Assembly: GCA_947258975.1 (NCBI GenBank)
Contig: CAMYKK010000018.1
Location: forward strand, 46,115 to 110,114
Length of the DNA stretch: 64,000 nt
Direction: 5' to 3'
DNA from: an uncultured Gammaproteobacteria bacterium
Lineage (GTDB): Bacteria; Pseudomonadota; Gammaproteobacteria; Arenicellales; JAANXG01
Every line of letters starts with the position of its first letter. Position 1 is the stretch's first letter. Under the pieces are notes generated by a model that saw only the letters and a program-made list of their open reading frames with translations, did no database searches and was not told the DNA's origin. A program made the position numbers and the translations under genes. Of this stretch, positions 1 through 7,775 are shown piece after piece.

Positions 1-302
1 CACGCGCTGAAGGTGATGTTTTCGTACAGCGCGAGATCCGGTACCCTTTTGGATACCGGGCTCTTGGGCGTCAACAGGCTCAGCCCCGGCCCGTAGGCGA
101 CGATTTCGATCTCGATGTCATCGCCCAGCGCCTTTTGCAGGTTGACCGCGTTGTTCAAGGCGATGTTTTGGGTGCGTACATCGTCGGTGCTCACCTGGAT
201 CACCAGCTTGTGTTTGGCATCCGCGAACGCGGGGCTCTGAAAACCAGCCAGCATCAACAGCATCGCGATCGCCAGGCCTGCGGAAAGTCTAAGATTCTTC
301 AT
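1..302 (-). CDS. Secreted DsrE-family protein, partial (C-terminus beyond window)
   Basis: The first 100 codons are visible on the minus strand. The start ATG at 302 follows a strong ribosome site (AGGAGGGAGC). Residues 1-27 form a Sec signal peptide ending around AFA-D, so the protein is exported. The mature part begins with a strand rich in K/L/V/I, then a helix with NNAVNLQKAL and a strand IEIVAYGPGLSLL, the pattern of small DsrE/YchN-like domains. The reading stops at ..ITFSA followed by a codon beginning TG, which fits the cysteine common at this place in the family. The same pattern recurs in the C-terminal domain of the neighbouring anti-sigma factor (441-1157), so the two are probably paralogous. 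DsrE-fold proteins handle sulfur or bind small ligands; the substrate here is unknown. Confidence is good for the fold family, low for function. Confidence 0.75.
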   Translation of the reverse strand, partial: MKNLRLSAGLAIAMLLMLAGFQSPAFADAKHKLVIQVSTDDVRTQNIALNNAVNLQKALGDDIEIEIVAYGPGLSLLTPKSPVSKRVPDLALYENITFSA

Positions 303-396
303 CAATGCTCCCTCCTCGAGAACAATTAAACCAGTTTTAATACGCGCGTCGCGCGTCATGTTGAGTTGCGGCGATTATTCCGCACTCGGTGATATG

Positions 397-423
397 AGAC
401 GTGGTGGGCGGTAATATTATTCC
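397..423 (-). promoter_or_regulatory. Candidate ECF-type promoter for the secreted DsrE gene
   Basis: On the minus strand GGAAT (419-423) and CGTCT (397-401) are separated by 17 bp, about 95 bp upstream of the start at 302. The same pair occurs upstream of the ECF sigma gene with a 16-bp gap. This matches the general GGAA..-16/17-CGTC layout of ECF promoters. A second copy of the -35-like element (TGCGGAATAAT on the minus strand) lies nearer the gene around 375-385. The assignment is inference from motif similarity. Confidence 0.45.
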
Positions 424-440
424 CCGCACGAGCGAGACGG

Positions 441-1157
441 TCAGATCGGCATGTACCGCCAACCTTGCTCCTGCAGTTCGAGCAGTTCGATCACCCCGGA
501 ATTCACCATGAATACCTCGGGTAATAGTTCAATGCTTTCGCCGCGTTCCCGCTTCATACGTTTGCGGGTCTGGGAGCACCCTGCAAATACCACGTGGTTT
601 TTGTGCTGCGCATTGAGCCGCTGAATCCGGTTTTTGAACGGCGAAGTGCGGGCGCTCAACAGGTACAGGCCCTCGCCGTTGGCGACGATCCGCACCAGGT
701 TGGCGGCACGGCCGCCGTGGTTGGCGCGGAGCAGGGTCTCCGCTTCATCCAGAATCTGGGCAAACGCGTCCGCGTCGTTGCGACTGGCATGAAACACGAC
801 CCTGATTCTCGATGCCGATGGATCGTCCACGCCCGCCACCAGCGCCGACGTAGCCGGCGGTTGCCAGAGGGGATGGGCCAGCCAGCCCAGTAATCCCCCT
901 GTCGATAGTAACGCCACCGCCGCCGCCAATCCCCATGTCGGCGCCCTTGAGGGCAGCCGCTGGGTCTTGCCTAACGGTGACGTAACCCGATAGGCGCTGC
1001 GCACCAGATCACGGGTTGCGCGTAACTCACATACGTGAGCGCGCAGGTCGGCGTCTTTCGACATTGTCATGTAGATCTGCATCATGTCGTCGTCGGACAA
1101 TTCGTGATCGATGAATGCGTTGAGCATTTCGTCCGAAATCTTATCTGTCTCAGTCAC
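441..1157 (-). CDS. Membrane anti-sigma factor with C-terminal DsrE-like domain
   Basis: A 238-residue protein starting at GTG, whose first bases overlap the stop of the sigma gene (GTGA), so the two are translationally coupled. Residues 1-70 resemble the N-terminal helical domain of ECF anti-sigma factors (acidic start, ISDEMLNAFIDHELSDDD), but without an obvious zinc HxxxCxxC motif. Around residues 73-98 is one membrane segment (WGLAAAVALLSTGGLLGWL). Residues 115-238 resemble DsrE/YchN domains: RIRVVFHAS, an amphipathic helix, LVRIVANGEGLYLL, then VVFAGCSQT with a single cysteine, and a C-terminal VMVNSGVIELLELQEQGW-like end. Predicted topology places the sigma-binding part in the cytoplasm and the DsrE-like sensor outside. 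The sensor looks like the secreted DsrE protein at 1-302, which suggests both bind a common ligand or partner. The fusion is directly visible; the signal sensed is unknown. Confidence 0.75.
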   Translation of the reverse strand: MTETDKISDEMLNAFIDHELSDDDMMQIYMTMSKDADLRAHVCELRATRDLVRSAYRVTSPLGKTQRLPSRAPTWGLAAAVALLSTGGLLGWLAHPLWQPPATSALVAGVDDPSASRIRVVFHASRNDADAFAQILDEAETLLRANHGGRAANLVRIVANGEGLYLLSARTSPFKNRIQRLNAQHKNHVVFAGCSQTRKRMKRERGESIELLPEVFMVNSGVIELLELQEQGWRYMPI

Positions 1158-1708
1158 TTTATTCTCCGGATGCGTGCCGTATTCGACGTACTTTGAGCGC
1201 CCGGGTCGGCCGCGGTCAGGATTCCCCGCAATCGTGCGCGGGCACGCGACAAGCGGCTCATGACAGTGCCCACCGGCACCCCCAGGATCGACGCGGTTTC
1301 GACGTAAGAGAATCCTTCCAAGTCGACGAGCGTCAAGGTTTGGCGATGGGTTTCGGGCAGCGCTTGGACGGCGTCGCGCACCATGCGGATCAGCTCCCGC
1401 TCCCCGCTTTGGGTTTCCGGCGTGTGCTCATCAATCAACTCATGATTGTCGATGTCATCGGTGGCTGCTTGTTTGCGAAAGTGGTCGTGCCGGCAATTCG
1501 TCATGATGCGAAACAACCACGCATCCAATGCCTTGAGATCACGCAGATGTCGCGCCCCCTGCAGCGCTTTTACGAGTGTATCGTGGGTGAGGTCTTCGGC
1601 CAGGTCCCGGTCATGGGTCCAAGCAAAAGCGGTGCGATACAATCGTGGCCTGATTGCCGACAGCCGCTTTCTGATCTCACTATGACGCACGAAATGAAAG
1701 GGATTCAT
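1154..1708 (-). CDS. RNA polymerase ECF sigma factor
   Basis: A 184-residue ECF-type sigma-70 factor. Region 2 is at about residues 20-90 (YRTAFAWTHDRDLAEDLTHDTLVKAL, then DAWLFRIMTNCRHDHFRK, the -10 recognition helix). Region 4 is at about 115-170, with LPETHRQTLTLVDLEGFSYVETASILGVPVGTVMSRLSRAR, a clear helix-turn-helix for -35 binding. Sequences are quoted here as fragments of the protein. It lacks regions 1 and 3, as ECF factors do. The following gene encodes its cognate anti-sigma factor and overlaps by 4 bp. A candidate self-regulated promoter lies just upstream at 1739-1764. The ribosome site before the ATG at 1708 is weak. Likely to control the secreted DsrE gene and its own operon (inference). 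Confidence 0.9.
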   Translation of the reverse strand: MNPFHFVRHSEIRKRLSAIRPRLYRTAFAWTHDRDLAEDLTHDTLVKALQGARHLRDLKALDAWLFRIMTNCRHDHFRKQAATDDIDNHELIDEHTPETQSGERELIRMVRDAVQALPETHRQTLTLVDLEGFSYVETASILGVPVGTVMSRLSRARARLRGILTAADPGAQSTSNTARIRRIK

Positions 1709-1738
1709 GGGTGTTTCGCGTGGATGCCTTGAGTGTCA

Positions 1739-1764
1739 AGACGGGTTGGGTGGGATTTTATTCC
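1739..1764 (-). promoter_or_regulatory. Candidate autoregulated ECF promoter of the sigma/anti-sigma operon
   Basis: Minus-strand GGAAT (1760-1764) and CGTCT (1739-1743) are 16 bp apart, 31 bp before the sigma start. The -35 side is embedded in a small inverted repeat (GGGATT..AATCCC), which could also act as the end of the upstream hypothetical gene. The pair matches the motif in front of the secreted DsrE gene (397-423), as expected if one ECF factor drives both. Confidence 0.45.
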
Positions 1765-1798
1765 AATCCCGCCGACATGGCGCGGTGCGATAGTCGGA

Positions 1799-2173
1799 CT
1801 ACTCCGGCAGCGGGAGCGTGAAGCGCCGTCCACCGTAGTCATGCACACTGTCATGGGCCTCGATCAATACATGATCGATACCGGGCGGGATGCGGACCTG
1901 GCCGAGGCTGCGGGTAAACGGTTGTTCGTTCTCGTGGGGATGATGTAAGACTCGAATGGCGATTTCCTTGCCCCCGGGGGTTAATACCCGCCAGTGGTTG
2001 GCGTAGTGGTCCCAGCCGGTGTCGTCATGGCGCACCGTTGCTGATATCGTGCACACGCGCTGGCTACAACGGGCCTTGGCGTCGACGACTTCCGCTTCCC
2101 CGGCCCGAAGCGGTGCGGTGCCTAGCGATGACAGGACGGCACAAATGACGATTGCAGGGATTCCCGCGCGCAC
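1799..2173 (-). CDS. Small secreted protein of unknown function
   Basis: The open frame extends upstream to a TTG at 2212 inside infA, but a GTG at 2173 with GGTGG upstream gives a protein of about 124 residues starting directly with a signal peptide (hydrophobic AIVICAVLSSLG, cleavage near LRAGEA). The mature part has two cysteines (ARCSQRVCTI) that may form a disulfide, and reads like a small beta-rich domain (WDHYANHWRVL, KEIAIRVLHHPHENEQPF, VRIPPGIDHVLIEAHDSVHDYGG). Proteins with this wording are often found as uncharacterised periplasmic proteins; I do not recognise a named family. It follows infA on the same strand and may be co-transcribed with it. Confidence 0.6.
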   Translation of the reverse strand: MRAGIPAIVICAVLSSLGTAPLRAGEAEVVDAKARCSQRVCTISATVRHDDTGWDHYANHWRVLTPGGKEIAIRVLHHPHENEQPFTRSLGQVRIPPGIDHVLIEAHDSVHDYGGRRFTLPLPE

Positions 2174-2192
2174 ATTGCGCCACCGATCCCGA

Positions 2193-2411
2193 TCAACGGC
2201 TGCGGTAGACAATGCGTCCTTTGCTGAGATCGTAGGGCGTCAGTTGCACCGTCACCTGATCGCCACGCAAGATGCGAATATAGTGTTTACGCATCTTGCC
2301 GGAGATGTGAGCGGTGACGACGTGTCCGTTCTCCAATTCCACGCGAAATTGCGTGTTCGGCAACGTTTCTACCACGGTGCCTTCCATTTCAATATGATCT
2401 TCTTTGGCCAC
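2193..2411 (-). CDS. infA: Translation initiation factor IF-1
   Basis: A 72-residue single OB-fold protein. The sequence begins [15 protein letters not shown] and carries the IF-1 signatures [24 protein letters not shown] and [20 protein letters not shown]-1 binds the A site of the 30S subunit and assists IF-2 and IF-3 at initiation. The start codon here is GTG with no strong ribosome site, unusual for this highly expressed gene but fixed by the conserved N-terminus. It lies downstream of bpt and aat on the same strand, the usual gammaproteobacterial neighbourhood of N-end-rule genes, though clpA and clpS are not in this window. Confidence 0.97.
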   Translation of the reverse strand: MAKEDHIEMEGTVVETLPNTQFRVELENGHVVTAHISGKMRKHYIRILRGDQVTVQLTPYDLSKGRIVYRSR

Positions 2412-2508
2412 AGTTGGTCGTGCTTTATGTTTGAAAGTATTCGATCATGATCGGGCGGGCTGTATGATGCCGGAACGCAGTTGGGCCGTAAAGGGCTTCA
2501 ATGATTAC

Positions 2509-3225
2509 TCACCGCTCGGATAAACGCACCCAGGCGCCGTTCTTGAATCCCTCCGCCGGTTTAAATCCGGTCTTATAAGACATCTTACGGCAGTCTTCGA
2601 TCCAGTATCCGAGGTATACCCAAGGACGGGATATTTGTTTGGTATGTTGAATTTGCCACAAGATCGCGTAGGTTCCCAACCCACGGGATGAGTGCGCCGG
2701 GTCAAAGAACGTATACACGGCGGATAATCCGTCGGCAAAGCAGTCAGCGACGGCGACTCCCAGCAGTCGATCGTGCACGCGCATTTCATAAAAGCGTGTG
2801 TCGGTGACGTCGCTGGCCAGGAATTTGTAGTATTTTTCGGGATCCGGATCGCACATCGTACTGTCGGGGTGGCGATTTCGCTGATAGCGAAGATAAAGAC
2901 CGAATTGTTCGTCATCGAACTCCGCCGCGGTCTCGATCACTTGAATATCTCGATTGCGCCGCCAGTTGCGCCGCTGACTGCGCGTTGCCGCGAATTCGTT
3001 GACCGGGATACGTACGGAAATACAAGCATCGCACTGCGCACATTGAGGTCTGTAGATCATGTCTCCACTGCGCCGGAATCCGTGACGCGACAGCTGGGTG
3101 AACAGCCGGTCGGTAACCTTCAGTTCCGGATCGATGATCAGCGTGGTGGCTTCCTCCGCAGTCAGGTAGGGGCAAGCGTGGGGTGTTGACACGTACAGCT
3201 TGATGGATGCCTGTGACTTGGTCAT
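2509..3225 (-). CDS. bpt: Aspartate/glutamate leucyltransferase (Bpt, arginyl-transferase family)
   Basis: The enzyme transfers leucine from Leu-tRNA to N-terminal Asp or Glu, marking proteins for ClpS/ClpAP degradation. The chosen ATG at 3225 overlaps the aat stop (ATGA) and gives 238 residues, the normal length; the frame itself extends 12 codons upstream. The N-terminal ATE domain has the expected cysteine cluster (HACPYLTAEEA, then RPQCAQCDACISVRIPV), and the C-terminal part contains RNRHPDSTM, DGLSAVYTFFDP and LGYWIEDCRKMSYK, typical of Bpt/ATE enzymes. Coupling to aat places both N-end-rule transferases in one transcript with infA. Confidence 0.95.
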   Translation of the reverse strand: MTKSQASIKLYVSTPHACPYLTAEEATTLIIDPELKVTDRLFTQLSRHGFRRSGDMIYRPQCAQCDACISVRIPVNEFAATRSQRRNWRRNRDIQVIETAAEFDDEQFGLYLRYQRNRHPDSTMCDPDPEKYYKFLASDVTDTRFYEMRVHDRLLGVAVADCFADGLSAVYTFFDPAHSSRGLGTYAILWQIQHTKQISRPWVYLGYWIEDCRKMSYKTGFKPAEGFKNGAWVRLSER

Positions 3226-3926
3226 GGCCGCGTGATCGCCATATCGGGAGGGAACTGCCACCTGCCGATCCGGTCCGGTGCATGCAACGCGGTATCCAGT
3301 TCTCTCAAAAAGTGCACCCGGGGCACCGGTTCCGCGCCGAGACGCATCACATGCGGGGACGGAACCTGGCAGTCAATAAAATGAAAATTCCACTGCTGTA
3401 CGAGGTGCACCAGGTGCACCAATGCGGTTTTTGAAGCGTCGGTCAGTGTGCTGAACATGCTTTCGCCGAAAAAAGCGGCGCCCAGTGAGATGCCGTACAA
3501 ACCACCAACCAAGGTGCGGTCATTCCAGGTCTCCACCGAATGAGCATAGCCCAACTCATGCAGCGCCAAATAGGCGGTGATCATATCCGGGGTGATCCAC
3601 GTGCCGCCGGCCTGATCTTTGGGGCGCGGAGCGGCGCAGCGGTTCATTACCTGCGCAAATGCGGTGTCTATGGTGACCCGGTATGATCGGTTGCGAAGAT
3701 TTTTCTTCAGGCTGCGGGAAATCTTGAAGTTGCGCGGATAGAGCACGGCTCTCGGGTCGGGTGACCACCACAGTATCGGTTGTCCTTGGCTGTACCAAGG
3801 AAAGATTCCGAGTTTGTAAGCCTCTAGCAGTCGTTCACTGGACAGATCGCCACCGACTGCCAGCAGGCCTTCCGGGCTGGCATGTTCGACTGGGGGGAAC
3901 CAGCGGGTTTTAGATTGCAGGGACAA
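3222..3926 (-). CDS. aat: Leucyl/phenylalanyl-tRNA--protein transferase
   Basis: A 234-residue cytosolic enzyme that attaches Leu or Phe to proteins with N-terminal Arg or Lys, creating ClpS-recognised N-degrons. Family motifs are clear: FPPVEHASPEGLLAVGGDLS at the N-terminus, YKLGIFPWY, PILWWSPDPRAVL, TWITPDMITAY, GYAHSVETW, LVGGLYGISLG and FFGESMFS, and near the end HFIDCQVP and HVMRLGAEPVPR. The stop overlaps the start of bpt by 4 bp. An ATG at 3926 gives the family-standard N-terminus. Confidence 0.96.
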   Translation of the reverse strand: MSLQSKTRWFPPVEHASPEGLLAVGGDLSSERLLEAYKLGIFPWYSQGQPILWWSPDPRAVLYPRNFKISRSLKKNLRNRSYRVTIDTAFAQVMNRCAAPRPKDQAGGTWITPDMITAYLALHELGYAHSVETWNDRTLVGGLYGISLGAAFFGESMFSTLTDASKTALVHLVHLVQQWNFHFIDCQVPSPHVMRLGAEPVPRVHFLRELDTALHAPDRIGRWQFPPDMAITRP

Positions 3927-4005
3927 AGGCGCTATGAATGGTTGCCGTCATGGAGAGATATTGTGCGGCCAACGAGAACAGCCCGCAACTGTCAGCGATG
4001 TCTCT

Positions 4006-5154
4006 TTAATATTCGCGACGATACGGTGAGTGGGAGTGCAGTACTTGCGTGTAACGATGCAGCTCCTGCGTCTCCCGGTCCAGGGATTCCGCAACCGCAT
4101 TGGCGAACCGTGGATCTCTAAGCCAATGCAGCGAATACGTCTGGGTAGGAACCAATCCACGGCTTATTTTGTGTTCGCCTTGTGCGCCGGCCTCGAACCG
4201 CTGTAACTGATGCTGGATGCAATATTCGATGGCGCTGTGGTAGCAGGTCTCGAAGTGCAACCCGTCGAAGGTCTCCAGCGCTCCCCAATAACGCCCAAAC
4301 AGGGCGTTCTCGCCTTTGAAATTCAAGGCGCCGGCGACATAACGAGATCCTTGCCGGGCGAGAATCAGCACCACGGCTGGCGCCATCTCGCCGGCCAACC
4401 AATCGAAGAAATCGTGGTTGAGATAGGCGTATGCACCATGGTTCATAACCGTGGACCGATAAAAGCGGTGCATCAGATTCCAGTGCTGCGGTGTCAAAGC
4501 GTCGCCAGTGAGCTTTTCGATGCGTATCCCCGCGTCACTGATCCGGCGCCGTTCCCGCTTGGTCTTCTTACGGTTCTTGGCATTGAAGGCCGTCAAAAAC
4601 TGGTCGAAATCCTGATAATGGTTGTTGTGCCAGTGAAACTGGTTGCCGATGCGGACCATGAATTCCCGATCACGGAGCGCGCGAGTGCTCTCGTCATCGG
4701 TGAACAGCCAATGCAGGGACGACACATTCAGTGAGCGCGCATGGTCGTGAACCTTCTCGATGAGCGCACCGGATACCGACTTGCGCTGGGCCGTGGTTCC
4801 CGTCGTCAGCAGCCGGGGGCCGGTCACCGGAGTGAAGGGAATCGCTACCAATAACTTGGGATAATAGTCCAGCCCGGTACGATCATAGGCGTTGGCCCAC
4901 GACCAGTCGAAGACATACTCCCCATAGGAGTGAAATTTGAGGTACAGCGGCACAGCACCAATCAGATCGCGCCGCGAGGAATCACGATAAGCGAGCACAT
5001 GCTGCGGCGACCACCCGGTGGCCTCGCATACGCATCCGGTGCGTTCGAGCCCATACAAAAACGCATGAGTGAGGAAAGGGTTATGATGGTCCGTCAATGC
5101 ATCCCAGTCCTTGGCGCCAACCGCTGAAATGCTGTCGATTATTTCAGTATACAT
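4006..5154 (-). CDS. FemAB/GNAT-like N-acyltransferase (DUF482-type)
   Basis: A 382-residue soluble protein without signal or membrane segments. Sequence features such as NPFLTHAFLYGLERTGCV, YRDSSRRDLIGAVPLYLKFHSYGEYVFDW, NAYDRTGLDYYPKLLVAIPFTPVTG and LHFETCYHSAIEYCI match the widespread 'peptidogalycan biosynthesis/FemAB-like' family (PF04339), which has two GNAT-like folds and often follows aat in proteobacteria. FemAB relatives use aminoacyl-tRNA to add residues to peptides, which makes the neighbouring tRNA-dependent transferases notable, but the substrate of this family is not established. It is separated from aat by 80 bp and could share its transcript. Confidence 0.8.
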   Translation of the reverse strand: MYTEIIDSISAVGAKDWDALTDHHNPFLTHAFLYGLERTGCVCEATGWSPQHVLAYRDSSRRDLIGAVPLYLKFHSYGEYVFDWSWANAYDRTGLDYYPKLLVAIPFTPVTGPRLLTTGTTAQRKSVSGALIEKVHDHARSLNVSSLHWLFTDDESTRALRDREFMVRIGNQFHWHNNHYQDFDQFLTAFNAKNRKKTKRERRRISDAGIRIEKLTGDALTPQHWNLMHRFYRSTVMNHGAYAYLNHDFFDWLAGEMAPAVVLILARQGSRYVAGALNFKGENALFGRYWGALETFDGLHFETCYHSAIEYCIQHQLQRFEAGAQGEHKISRGLVPTQTYSLHWLRDPRFANAVAESLDRETQELHRYTQVLHSHSPYRREY

Positions 5155-5257
5155 GGGCCGAGTTTAACATTCCGTATGGCGGGGATTTTGATTGAATCGA
5201 ATAGTTCGCTGACAATAGGCTTGGACACCACTCGTATTTACAGCAAAGAGGGTACTC

Positions 5258-6895
5258 ATGGCTGATAAGCTGTCCATCGCGATCGCGCAAGTCAATATGA
5301 CGGTGGGCGACCTCGCCGGTAATGCAGAGCGCATCATCGCAACTGCCGTGCGCGCACGAGATGAATTGGGGTGCCACTGTGTGGTGTTTCCCGAACTCGC
5401 CATCACCGGTTACCCGCCCGAAGACCTGCTGCTGCGGCCCGCGTTCGTTGAGCGCGTTCGTCTAGAAGTGGATCGAGTGCGGGCGGCGGTCTCAGGCATT
5501 GCGCTGGTGGTGGGCTATCCACTGCGCGCAGACGGACGCCTGTACAACGCGGCGTCGTTGATTCATGCCGGCGAGGAGTTGGGTACGTACCGCAAGCAGT
5601 GTTTGCCGAATTACAGTGTGTTCGATGAAAAACGGTATTTTGTCCCCGGCGACGCGCCTTGCGTCGTATCTCTCGAGGGTGTCCGCATCGGTATCACCAT
5701 CTGTGAGGACATATGGCAAGACGGTCCCATTGAGCAGGCCAAACGCGCGCAGGCAGACCTGGTGGTGAACGTCAACGCTTCACCTTTTCATATCGAACGG
5801 CCCAGCGAGCGTTTCGATATCGTGTCGCGCCGGGCGCGTAAAAACGCATTGCCGATCGTGTATGTGAATATGGTGGGCGGCCAGGACGAACTGGTCTTCG
5901 ACGGTGCGTCGTTCGTCGTGGATCGGCATGGCGTCCTGACGCAGCGCTGTGCGCATTTCGATGAAGCTTTGGTGCGGGTGGATTTTGCAACACGTCCGGT
6001 TTTGACCCAATGTGCAGCCGACATCGTTCCCGAGGAGCCGTTGGAGCAAAGTGTGTACCGGGCGATCGTATGCGGCGTTCGCGACTATGTGACCAAAAAC
6101 GGATTCAAAGGCGCCGTCATCGGTCTATCCGGCGGCATTGATTCTGCGCTGACCCTGGCGGCGACGGTCGACGCGCTCGGCGCGAGCAACGTGGAGGCGG
6201 TAATGATGCCGTCACGCTATACGGCTGATATAAGCATTGCCGATGCGAAGTCCGAAGCCGAAGCGCTGGGTGTTGCGTACCATGTCATCTCAATTGAGCC
6301 GATGTTTGAAGCCTTTTTAGCGCAATTGAATCCGGTTTTCGGCAAGCGGCCCATGGATGTGACCGAGGAAAACCTTCAGGCCCGCTGTCGCGGCGTGTTG
6401 TTGATGGCGATCTCGAACAAGACCGGCAAGATCGTCATTACCACTGGTAACAAGAGCGAAATGGCGGTCGGTTATGCCACGCTGTACGGTGATATGGCGG
6501 GTGGTTTCGCGGCGATTAAGGATGTGCCTAAAACGCTGGTGTATAAATTGGCGGCTTACCGAAACAGAATCTCGCCGGTTATCCCCGCGCGTGTATTAGA
6601 ACGGCCACCCTCGGCGGAGTTGGCGCCGGAGCAAAAGGATGAAGACACACTACCGCCTTATGAAATTCTGGATCCCATACTTGCACGCTACATCGAACAG
6701 GACCAATCGCCCCGGGAAATCATTGCCGCCGGCTTTGCACCGGACGTTGTCTACCGCGTGACCGCCATGGTGGATGCAAACGAATATAAAAGGAGGCAAG
6801 CCGCGCCTGGTGTGCGTATCACTCAGCGCGCATTTGGGCGCGACCGGCGCTACCCGATTACCTCGCAGTTCAGGAGTCGTCCGGACGCCGCTTGA
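5258..6895 (+). CDS. nadE: Glutamine-dependent NAD+ synthetase
   Basis: A 545-residue two-domain enzyme making NAD+ from nicotinic acid adenine dinucleotide, ATP and glutamine. Residues 1-250 form a nitrilase-type glutaminase domain with the expected catalytic set (FPELAITGYPPEDL, YRKQCLPNY, GITICEDIW with the nucleophilic Cys). Residues 265-545 form the synthetase domain with the PP-loop GLSGGIDSAL and GNKSEMAVGY, plus PSAELAPEQKDEDTLPPYE. The ATG at 5258 has AGAGGGT upstream. The gene ends 26 bp inside the convergent bamD. Together with nadC at 11.7 kb it gives two steps of NAD biosynthesis in the window. Confidence 0.96.
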   Translation: MADKLSIAIAQVNMTVGDLAGNAERIIATAVRARDELGCHCVVFPELAITGYPPEDLLLRPAFVERVRLEVDRVRAAVSGIALVVGYPLRADGRLYNAASLIHAGEELGTYRKQCLPNYSVFDEKRYFVPGDAPCVVSLEGVRIGITICEDIWQDGPIEQAKRAQADLVVNVNASPFHIERPSERFDIVSRRARKNALPIVYVNMVGGQDELVFDGASFVVDRHGVLTQRCAHFDEALVRVDFATRPVLTQCAADIVPEEPLEQSVYRAIVCGVRDYVTKNGFKGAVIGLSGGIDSALTLAATVDALGASNVEAVMMPSRYTADISIADAKSEAEALGVAYHVISIEPMFEAFLAQLNPVFGKRPMDVTEENLQARCRGVLLMAISNKTGKIVITTGNKSEMAVGYATLYGDMAGGFAAIKDVPKTLVYKLAAYRNRISPVIPARVLERPPSAELAPEQKDEDTLPPYEILDPILARYIEQDQSPREIIAAGFAPDVVYRVTAMVDANEYKRRQAAPGVRITQRAFGRDRRYPITSQFRSRPDAA

Positions 6896-7706
6896 ACATG
6901 CGGGACATCCACGAGTCCCGCTGCGTTGCGTAGTTTCCGGCAGTGATTTGCGGGATGTACTCGCTTTCGGGGAAATTGATTTTGAGGACGCGCAACGTAT
7001 CCTGGGCAAGCTCATTCATTCCCATGCGTTGATAGGCCACCGCCATCAATCCGAGGGCATCTTCGACCGCGTAAGTCTGCTGATACTCTTCAATGACGTT
7101 TTTACAACGATTCACCACGGCGACATAAGCGCCCCGCTTAAAATAATACTCGGCTACGTTGATGTCGCTCATCGCCAGGATATTGAGTAGATGTTTCATG
7201 CGCTGCCTGGCATTCTCGGTGTAAGGACTTTCCGGATAACGGTTAACGAGTTCACGAAACGCCAAGAACGACTCGCGCGCGGCGTGTGGGTCACGATCGC
7301 TGACATCCGACGCCCCCATCCAGCGGTCGAGAAAATTGCGATGCTCGTTGAAATTGACGAGGCCCTTCATGTAGTACGCGTAGGCCACTCCGGAGTGAGC
7401 CGGATGTAAGCGGATAAAGCGGTCCGACGCGGCGATGGACGATTCGGGCTCCTCCTTCTTGTAATAGGCATAAATGGCGTCGATATGCGCCTGGTCTGTA
7501 TACGGACCATAGGGGTAGCGTGCTTCGAGGGCCTGATAGAACTCCAGGGCAAGTTCCCAGCGATTTTTACTTAAGGCTTGTGTGGCTTCGCTGTAGAATT
7601 TCTCTACCGGCCAGTCGTCGCGAGCCGACTCGGATTTTAGGTTCGCACAGCCACCGGTAACAGCGATCGCCATCGAGACCGAACACAATACTCTAAACCA
7701 CTTCAT
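6870..7706 (-). CDS. bamD: Outer membrane assembly lipoprotein BamD
   Basis: A 278-residue lipoprotein of the BAM complex, which inserts beta-barrel proteins into the outer membrane. The open frame runs much further upstream, but the ATG at 7706 starts a lipoprotein signal (MKWFRVLCSVSMAIAVTGGC, Cys20; the -3 position is Thr, slightly atypical). Tetratricopeptide-like repeats follow (EFYQALEARYPYGPYTDQAHIDAIYAYYK, RFIRLHPAHSGVAYAYYMKG, FRELVNRYPESPY given as fragments), and the conserved segment DRDPHAARESF is present. It is divergent from rluD, the classical arrangement. Its 3' end overlaps nadE. Confidence 0.95.
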   Translation of the reverse strand: MKWFRVLCSVSMAIAVTGGCANLKSESARDDWPVEKFYSEATQALSKNRWELALEFYQALEARYPYGPYTDQAHIDAIYAYYKKEEPESSIAASDRFIRLHPAHSGVAYAYYMKGLVNFNEHRNFLDRWMGASDVSDRDPHAARESFLAFRELVNRYPESPYTENARQRMKHLLNILAMSDINVAEYYFKRGAYVAVVNRCKNVIEEYQQTYAVEDALGLMAVAYQRMGMNELAQDTLRVLKINFPESEYIPQITAGNYATQRDSWMSRMFKRRPDDS

Positions 7707-7775
7707 GAGACATGACTTGCAGTTCCGACAATAAGCCCGGAGCATAACCCGATTTGTAGGGAGGGGAAAGGCGCT

